Of a stretch of 64,000 nt of DNA, positions 56,378 through 64,000 are shown piece after piece. Made by a program: the position numbers and the translations under genes. Positions within the stretch are counted from its first letter, which is position 1; every line of letters begins with the position of its first letter. Origin of the DNA: Rhododendron vialii (Eukaryota > Streptophyta > Magnoliopsida > Ericales > Ericaceae); the NCBI RefSeq assembly GCF_030253575.1, contig NC_080561.1, positions 5,695,001 through 5,759,000 of the forward strand, given 5' to 3'. Below the pieces are notes generated by a model. The model made no database searches. It saw nothing but the letters and a program-made list of their open reading frames with translations, and was not told where the DNA came from.

Positions 56378-57089
56378 CCAACTACATCACTTCTTTACAC
56401 GGTTCAAAGAGCAAATTGATCAGCTCAAAATCAACTGACCAGCCCCTCCCCTACTATCAAATCCCTTACACGACCGCCCGACTCTCCCGTTGGCCTTTCG
56501 CCTACACATTCCGAGTCACTCCGGGTCAGAAATTTATTCGTCTCCATTTCTATCCAGCTTCGTACCGGGGTGGTTTCAAAAGGTCCAAGGCACTCTTTAC
56601 TGTCAAAGTTGGTCCTTATACCCTTCTTAGCAACTTCAGTGCCTCCCTTACGGCTGATGCTTTGAGCCTACAATGTCTTGTTAAAGAGTATTGTGTGGAC
56701 GTGGAAGAAGATCAACCGTTAATCATAACATTCATCCCATCACGAAGTGGTAATTCTGATGAGATGTACGCTTTTGTCAATGGGATTGAAATCATCTCAA
56801 TACCAGCTGCACTTTATCGTACTCGTGAGGGTACTTCAGCTGCACAGATTGTTGGGAAGAGTGATCGGTTTACTGTAGATAAGAGCTTTGCTCTGGAGAA
56901 GGTACACCGGTTAAATGTTGGTGGAATCTCCATTTCATCTACAGAAGATACGCCTATGTTTAGGGATTGGTATGAGGACTCGAATTATCTGTTAGAAAAA
57001 TCAAGTGTCAAGCCAGTTACTACCACAATTCGAATCAAATACACCAGTATACCACCATACACTGCTCCTCAAAAAGTTTACCAAACATC
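56378..57089 (+). pseudogene. CrRLK1L receptor kinase, first part: malectin-like ectodomain, 5' end lost
   Basis: About 237 codons of a malectin-like extracellular domain of the FERONIA/MEDOS family: YYQIPYTTARLSRWPFAYTF, FIRLHFYPASY, YTLLSNFSASLTADAL and YAFVNGIEIISIPAALY. The family's signal peptide and first 40-60 residues are missing; the frame begins at the LTR boundary without an ATG. The frame is otherwise open and stops only inside the inserted element (57114). It resumes at 62803. In the family this domain perceives cell-wall or peptide signals at the plasma membrane. Confidence 0.87.
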
Positions 57090-60000
57090 TGTTGGAATAT
57101 TTTTAATAAAATAAATATTAGTATTAACTCCTCACCTTTAGTGTTTTACCGTTACAATATTAATGTAGTATTGAAATATCGGTTACAAAATAAAGAGTAT
57201 TTATGCTCTATCATTATCTCTATATTAATGGTTATTACTCCTATATATATGTGTATCTCATATAAGGGAATTGAGAGAAAAAATAGAAAAGACAAAAACT
57301 CATGTTCTTAGAGATGTACAAAAAGAGAGATACAAATATGTTTGTATGAAAGTTCACATTCTATTTTCTATATTTTCTATGTTGATTGGACAACTCGGTT
57401 TGTGACTCGTTCAAACCTCTCGGTGGTCGTGAACATCGGATGAGGAATGCTTGTGAGCGCTTGGGTTTAATCTTGGGGCTAGTACACTCCGGTGGAACCT
57501 TCACGAGGGGAGAAATATTAGCCTTAAGACAGTGACTACATGACTCTCAATCTCACAGGCAACATCTTTCTTACTCTTAATATTTTCATATTGTCATATT
57601 TCTAACTTCTTGTATTTCCATACATTATGTGCTCTATTTATTCTTGTGAAAAATAATATTTGTGAATAAAATCCAAACAGTTTAAGGCTAATATTATATT
57701 TACCCTCGATGAATTAGGAAATTGATATTGTGTATCTATTGAGCTTAACGTCCTTAACCAAATAGCCAAATGAAATATTGTATCTATTGTTATATCTATT
57801 TGCTTAAAAGCTCGATCAAATGGTTGTTCTTGCAAAATTTTACTTTAAGGACACGGTGGTGGAATCTTATAATACACATGTCCATTGTGTAGCCATTAAA
57901 GATATGAATCCATTGTTATTATTAACCTCAATTCATGACCAAATATTCTAAGCCACTAGAATTCGGTGCCTCTCTTTATTTATTGGGAGTAGTAAATTTG
58001 TGATTAATAGCTATAGGCACCGAGATGATAATCAACTCACTTAAGTTTCGGTTACTACAGTGAAAGTTAAGGTCTAGGCTCTTGAATAGTTATAATGACT
58101 TCCGTTTTGTTTAGAACATGATTTACAGTTATTGCACTACTACAACTCATTGTTTGGACAGTTACTTTTTGACAATTCTTGACATGTGCTTTATGGTACA
58201 TTTATGAGACATTCATACATTCTAATCAATTTTTGCATGTGAGCAAAGGTGATTCACATTCACATGATATTTGCTAATGGCATTATCTCATTGTTGCATA
58301 TACTGTGGTGATCCATTTAGTGTGAAAAAAAATAAAAAAATGACAACTTATTAATACAAGAGTTTGGTTGGTTTCATTTTTGCATTATACTATTTCATCG
58401 ATATCCTAAGGGTGGAACAAAAGGAAAATAAAACAGAGATATTTGTTTTTCCTTTCCTTGGATGGAAAAAAGCTTTGTTGGAAACTAAACGGTTAATAAG
58501 CTCAGTTTGTATATTGTTAACAGTATCTTCTTCACAAAGTTATATTGAGAACGTTACTTTGTTATTACTAGTATGATCAGATAGTTCTAGTGGGAAAGTT
58601 GGATTTTCACATTTAAAAAAGAAAGGAGGATTTTGTCTTCTCTAGTACAATACCAACCTTTTAAACAAAGTTTGAGAGTAAATAAAAGGTGGCCTAATAA
58701 TGTTTCGGAAAAAAAAACCTCGGAATAGTTTTGGATTTCACTTGATTTCCGTGGAAGAAGAAACATTGGTTCTACTTTTCCAGTAGACAGATTTATTTAG
58801 AAGTGTTGCTAAAACTCTAGAAAATTTGTCAAGTTTCTTGTCTTTGTTCAAACACATTGGTTATAGTTACAGCATTTATTTTGGGATTGCAATATAATTT
58901 GTGTATGTAGTGCATGATTGAAGTTGGTTCATACTTAATAGGAGAGGAAAACGTTTCACCTGAAATGTCTAAGTGTGATTTTGTTAATAAATTTTGACAC
59001 CTTCAATATCAACATATATACATAAGAGTAACTGACAAGACCTCTTTTATATATTATAAATGAATGCGGTGATAATTGGCGTATAATTATTGCATATTGT
59101 GACGGTTACAAACATAAGATTGATGATCGTAAAATGCATGATTAATGCTATGTGATTATATTTATGTGATTGGATTTTCTTGGAAAAAAGGAGAAAAAAA
59201 AAATAGCTTGTGTATTTTGTTTTATTAAAAAAAAGAGAGGTTCAATTCCTTAGATCTAGATTTGGACTTATTTTTTGTTGGTGGAAGTATTTGGTGATTG
59301 ATTTTACAGGTTGGAGCCGTGAAATTACTGTTTGATATCTTTAGAGTGTGGTTATTTTGTAGCTCATGGGTTATCAACTTATCATGATTGTAAGTAAAAG
59401 GTTTTGTGTACTTTATATTGCAAGTATCTATGCATACACCATGAGATTTTGATTGGCTTTGTACGGAGAAATGATTGGCTATTCATTTTCCCGTGTAGTA
59501 ACTGCCCTATTTAATTGTCTTAATGGTCACCATTGTTTTTAGCGGATTTACAAGTGTCATTGTGGGAGTACTAGTAACTGTTAGTGGCTTTGAAAGGAAA
59601 AAAAACCCCCACTTAATTCGGCTCTTCTTCTAAGGAAGACAAAAGGTTTTATTCTAAAAGATCACGTAAATTGCACGGTTAAAGGTTGGCATAACTATTT
59701 TGCATATGGGTTGTGAATACTTATGTGGCATTCTTTGGGATTTTATCACTTTAGTGCCCAGTTTCTAACAATAGTCTTCACGGTTTTGATCGGTTAGAAC
59801 CCAGTGGGGGGAAATTATTATGGTGGTTACTTGTAGAAGTATGGCCAAGGTTTTTGTGTTCGATCACCATCAATGGGTTAAAACTATTGCTTTGTGAATG
59901 GTTGTTTGAAATCCACATTGTAATAAGCATATGTACGCGGGTATTTTTCCAAGTCTTGTGCTGGATTTGGTTTCCCAATTCGGTGGAAAAAATTTATGTC

Positions 60001-62802
60001 TATAGATGATCTCTTTACGGAAAAAATAAATGTCATGTTCAATTTTTTCGTTATCAAGTCTATTATCATATTTCATGACCCTTTTGTTGCCATGAGTAAT
60101 GTGTTTTGTTTGGGTAGATATTTGTAAACTTGGTTTTTCAAAAGGTTTTTGTTTTGGAATAGGTGACTAGTTTTCAAATATTGTTTTGTAGAAAGGCAAA
60201 AAAAATTACAACCATGGCTATCAGGATTAAGCTTTGTTAATAGATGATTGATTTTGGTTGCTACCTCAATAATGAGATTTTAAACCATGGTTATAAATGC
60301 TCGTATTATTTTGTGACCGTTTGTGAGCATATGTTTAAATTGCTTTTTAATAAGGCAGTGTATTTTCTATCATATTTACTAGTATGAGTCTCATTGGTTT
60401 CATTGGAGTTTTGAAACTTGTGGGGGATGGTCAAACTTAATTATTTTGTGTAAGTTTCAAAACTTATTATATGAATTTATTGATTCTTAAAACCATTGTA
60501 TACGTTCTCGAAATAATATTTCAGTATTCAAGTTTTCCCTTTAACAAAAGCTAGTTGTATACCTATGAATGGAAATGTGAGGGTTATTTATAAATAAAAA
60601 TGGGTTCTGTATTCTTGGTGAATTTGTGTAATGTTATAAAGCTCTCAACAATGTTTGGGCATTTGAGGGGAAAAAAAAAGGGGGGGAAGAAATAAAGCGA
60701 ATAAAGGGATTTTTATCTTTGAAAATGTTTTTAATGTCCTAGGTGGAGAATTGATCAAGGGTTTTTATCACTTAAAAGGTTTCAAATGTTTTAGTTTTGA
60801 GGCTTTAAAAAGGTTTTCCTTGGACAATATTTATGTAATGATTTGGGAACATGCATTTTCAAGATTTATAACATCAAGAAGAGTCATATCTCTTTCGATT
60901 AAGTTGAGTTTTACTCACCATCTATGGAGGAGTACTCTGAGTAACGTGCATCAAAATCCTTTTGTTGATGATGCATATTTTTGTAATAAAATAAGTGGTT
61001 AGTTAATCCAATTTCATTTGTGAAATAAGAAATTTCCAGTTGCATAGGATACAACTCCTATGAGAGTTTTATTGGAGGTGTATTGGCCAAATTCTTTAAA
61101 GGTACGCAATACTTTCTTTAATATGCATGCTACGTGGGTATTAAAATTATAAGTATATTGCTAGTATTTTGTGGGGGCATATTAATTTTGATAGATTGTG
61201 AATTTTGTTTATAAGATTAGCAACCAGTTTGATTACTCATATCAACTTGCCCTTGCTTTATTCCTTTTAAGGAAAATAGATAATGCATGTGGGGTTTCTA
61301 ATTTTTGTGAATATTGGTTGGATATTTCTTACTGAGAAATTCATAATACTAATTTTTGTGTTGGCGAGTTGTGTTTGAAATTTATACAGGTGCGTTTTGT
61401 AAGCCAACAAGACGAAGTTTGAAATTTGCACCATTATAAGGAGAATAAAGGCTTGAGAAGCCAAAGCATGCATGCAAAGTAAAAAAAAATTTGAGGCATT
61501 TATTGAACTCCCAAGAGGAGTTGTTGCCTCTGGACTAGCACGAGGCTAGATCCTAAAAATTGTCGAGGGGAATGAGCAAAGCCTATAGGAAGTCACCTAG
61601 GGAGGTAACCCAATCTCTGTGACTGGAGATCCCATGAAGGAGATTCAATGGGTAAAAACAATCCATATTGCGTGACTTGATATCAGCACTAAAAAAAGTA
61701 TGAGACACCATATAGAGTTCTCTTGCTCATTCCTAAGGCACAGTGCTAAAGAAGTGAGAGGTTGAGGATGAGTTTTAACTCTTAATGAATCCAAGGCGAG
61801 GATTCTCTCGCAAGGCACATTCCGTCACTGTACCCTTGGAGGATTCACCTAAGTGGGAGTTGTCGTGAGGCCGCGACTATGAGGCTTGGGCTAGCCTATA
61901 GAAATTCCCATGAGAATCAAGATCGAGTGCATGGCCATTAATAGCACTAACCCGCGAATGAAAGTCCAATACCGGTACTGTGTGTGTGATATGTTGAACT
62001 CTGACTCAAAGGGTCTAGTTCAAGACATAGTTCACTATGATCTTTCAGAGGTAAACTATTAACACTAAGTGAGGTTCAAGTCCGGAAGACACCTTCACCT
62101 ATTGCACAGTATATAGTTGCCCAATTTTGTGTTTAGTATGTATTTTCAAAGTCATGTGATTTTAAAAGTCAAACTATAAAATATTTATTTTATTAAAAGT
62201 GGGGGATTGTTGGAATATTTTTAATAAAATAAATATTAGTATTAACTCCTCACCTTTAGTGTTTTACCGTTACAATATTAATGTAGTATTGAAATATCGG
62301 TTACAAAATAAAGAGTATTTATGCTCTATCATTATCTCTATATTAATGGTTATTACTCCTATATATATGTGTATCTCATATAAGGGAATTGAGAGAAAAA
62401 ATAGAAAAGACAAAAACTCATGTTCTTAGAGATGTACAAAAAGAGAGATACAAATATGTTTGTATGAAAGTTCACATTCTATTTTCTATATTTTCTATGT
62501 TGATTGGGCAACTCGGTTTGTGACTCGTTCAAACCTCTCGGTGGTCGTGAACATCGGATGAGGAATGCTTGTGAGCGCTTGGGTTTAATCTTGGGGCTAG
62601 TACACTCCGGTGGAACCTTCACGAGGGGAGAAATATTAGCCTTAAGACAGTGACTATATGACTCTCAATCTCACAGGCAACATCTTTCTTACTCTTAATA
62701 TTTTCATATTGTCATATTTCTAACTTCTTGTATTTCCATACATTATGTGCTCTATTTATTCTTGTGAAAAATAATATTTGTGAATAAAATCCAAACAACA
62801 TC
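57085..62802 (+). mobile_element. Young LTR retrotransposon without recognisable coding (5,708 bp), TSD ACATC, inserted in the receptor kinase gene
   Basis: The element is 57090-62797 with 590-bp LTRs (57090-57679 and 62208-62797) starting TGTTGGAATATTTTTAAT and ending AATCCAAACA. ACATC flanks both sides (57085-57089 and 62798-62802). The LTRs differ at two sites by eye (GGACAACT/GGGCAACT and CTACATG/CTATATG). A purine tract, AAAAGTGGGGGAT, precedes the 3' LTR. The 4.5-kb interior shows no gag or pol. A canonical initiator-Met primer site is not evident after the 5' LTR. It is best described as a LARD-like non-autonomous element, copia-like in its ends. Confidence 0.93.
57680..62207. other. 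Interior of the LARD-like element
   Basis: AT-rich, TTGT-rich sequence with stop codons in every frame. Largest frames are under 100 codons and show no retroelement motif. The last 700 bp (61500-62200) are less AT-rich and hold phrases such as GGAGGATTCACCTAAGTGGG that look like old copia 3' coding or leader sequence. No gene. Confidence 0.7.
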
Positions 62803-64000
62803 TTGGTCAATGGTTCCGAACAAGCAAGCGAACAAGACCGAATTCAATTTTACATGGAGATTACCAGTGGATTTGGGATTTCGGTACCTGCTTAGATTGC
62901 ATTTCTGTGAGCTTGAATATGAGGTAAAAGAGAGTGGCTGGAGGGAGTTTAGTATCTTTGTTAATGAACAGGTTGTTGAGGCTAAAGGTGACCTTGTCAA
63001 ATGGAGTGGGGGAAATGGGGTTGCGGTGTACAAAGACTATGTGGTGATGATGGAAGGAGATAGGATTGAGGGCAAGCAAGATTTGCTTATAGCACTGAGC
63101 CCTCACAACCATGGATGGACGGAACCAATTGATGCAACTCTAAAGGGGATAGAGGTATTCAAGTTGAGCAACCCCGACAAAAATCTTGCTGGGGTGAACC
63201 CAGTGCTGCTAGCACGTGCTTCGACATCTCCAAAGCCCAAGAAGTTGGTGTTTGCTACTGGAGGAAATGCCATTGCAACAGGTGTAGTAATTTTACTCAC
63301 TGTGTTGAATATCATTGTTTACCAATTGCGTAGTTTAGGTGAAAATAGTGCGGGGAGAAATCTCTCTTCGTCAACATCGGAGGGGTTGTGCCGTCGTTTT
63401 ACACTTGCTGAGCTCATGTCAGCGACCAATAACTTCGATGATGAATTGGTCATTGGAAGTGGTGGATTTGGTAAGGTCTACAAAGCGCTTATTGATGATG
63501 GCGCAACAACGGTTGCCTTAAAGCGGTGTAAATTGAAGTCTCAAGGGGCAAAAGAGTTTTGGACAGAAATCGAGATGCTTTCCAAGCTTCGACATACGCA
63601 TCTCGTAAGTCTTTTAGGCTATTGCGATGAAAGCAATGAGATGATCCTTGTTTATGAGTTTATGGAGCATGGTACACTTGCCGATCATCTCTACAAAACA
63701 AAAACCAGCGGTGATGGTATCTTTGACCATATGTCATGGGAGCAAAGGCTCAACATTTGTATAGGTGCTGCTCGTGGATTGGATTATCTCCATACAGGTA
63801 TTCGTCACGGTATAATACACCGAGATGTGAAGACCACAAACATCCTATTGGACAAGGATTGGATAGCTAAGATTTCAGATTTTGGGTTGTGTAAACTGGG
63901 CTCAACAAGCCATTCCCACACGCACGTTAGCACAGATGTTAAAGGCTCATTTGGGTATTTCGATCCCGAGTATTTCTTGACCCGTAGGCTAACTAAGAAG
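62803..64000 (+). pseudogene. CrRLK1L receptor kinase, second part: end of ectodomain, TM segment, kinase (continues past window)
   Basis: Open for about 399 codons to the window edge, in frame with 56378-57089 once the insertion and one TSD copy are set aside. In order: the second malectin-like stretch (FRYLLRLHFCELEYEV), NHGWTEPIDATLKGIEVF, a hydrophobic membrane segment near 63254-63330 (AIATGVVILLTVLNIIVY), then the kinase with [15 protein letters not shown] (Lys), EIEMLSKLRHTHLVSLLGYC, IIHRDVKTTNILLD, SDFGLCKLG and a GSFGYFDPEYF activation-segment end. All catalytic residues seen so far are present and no stop occurs. Sequence resembles MEDOS/FERONIA kinases. It is classed as a pseudogene because the locus lacks its 5' end and is split by an insertion. 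Only a 3' transcript from the LTR could express it. Confidence 0.88.

Noticed and set aside
57114-57114. Treating the stop at 57114 as the end of the receptor protein
   Set aside because: The stop lies inside the inserted LTR that begins at 57090; the gene frame resumes at 62803.

Overview
The window is nuclear DNA from a flowering plant, most likely a eudicot. It holds intron-bearing plant genes with canonical GT-AG junctions, a seed-type (type 4) metallothionein, plant receptor-like kinases, and a dense layer of plant transposons. The species cannot be named from the sequence alone. No CRISPR array, operon or prokaryotic signal is present.

Layout. 1-902 is the 3' half of a TKPR2-like reductase gene. 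1.5-4.4 kb holds a non-autonomous hAT element with a near-perfect 8-bp target-site duplication (TSD), a cytochrome c retro-pseudogene on the minus strand, and a small hAT MITE. 4.5-5.43 kb is a complete type 4 metallothionein gene behind a G-box/ABRE promoter. 6-15 kb is transposon territory: a hAT transposase pseudogene, a second hAT element with TSD, tandem repeats, a LINE RNase H fragment, MITEs, a Mutator-like foldback with an exact 9-bp TSD, and another foldback. 15.36-19.46 kb is an intact six-exon receptor-like cytoplasmic kinase gene (PIX13-like).

21.55-35.60 kb is one 14-kb Tat-lineage Ty3/gypsy retrotransposon with 707-bp LTRs and TSD GTAAG. Its gag-pol is broken. It also carries two antisense reading frames, one of which is spliced and encodes a plant mobile domain. 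35.7-43.0 kb is a nest of solo LTRs inside other repeats. 44.9-53.1 kb is a second, rearranged copy of the PIX13 locus. There the kinase has lost exon 1, gained a new 5' end next to a receptor-kinase scrap, and lost the DFG aspartate. This copy is interrupted by a hAT-in-hAT nest, a Mutator-like MITE and an unc-13 homologue fragment. 53.1-55.2 kb is a remnant Ty3/gypsy element.

56.4-64.0 kb is a CrRLK1L (FERONIA/MEDOS-like) receptor kinase gene. It is cut at its 5' end by a copia-type LTR and split by a very young 5.7-kb LTR element without recognisable coding. It runs off the right edge.

The genes do not form a pathway. What links them is repeated duplication, capture and breakage of kinase genes by transposable elements. 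Boundaries and TSDs were read by eye; gene names rest on remembered family sequence features, not on a database search.
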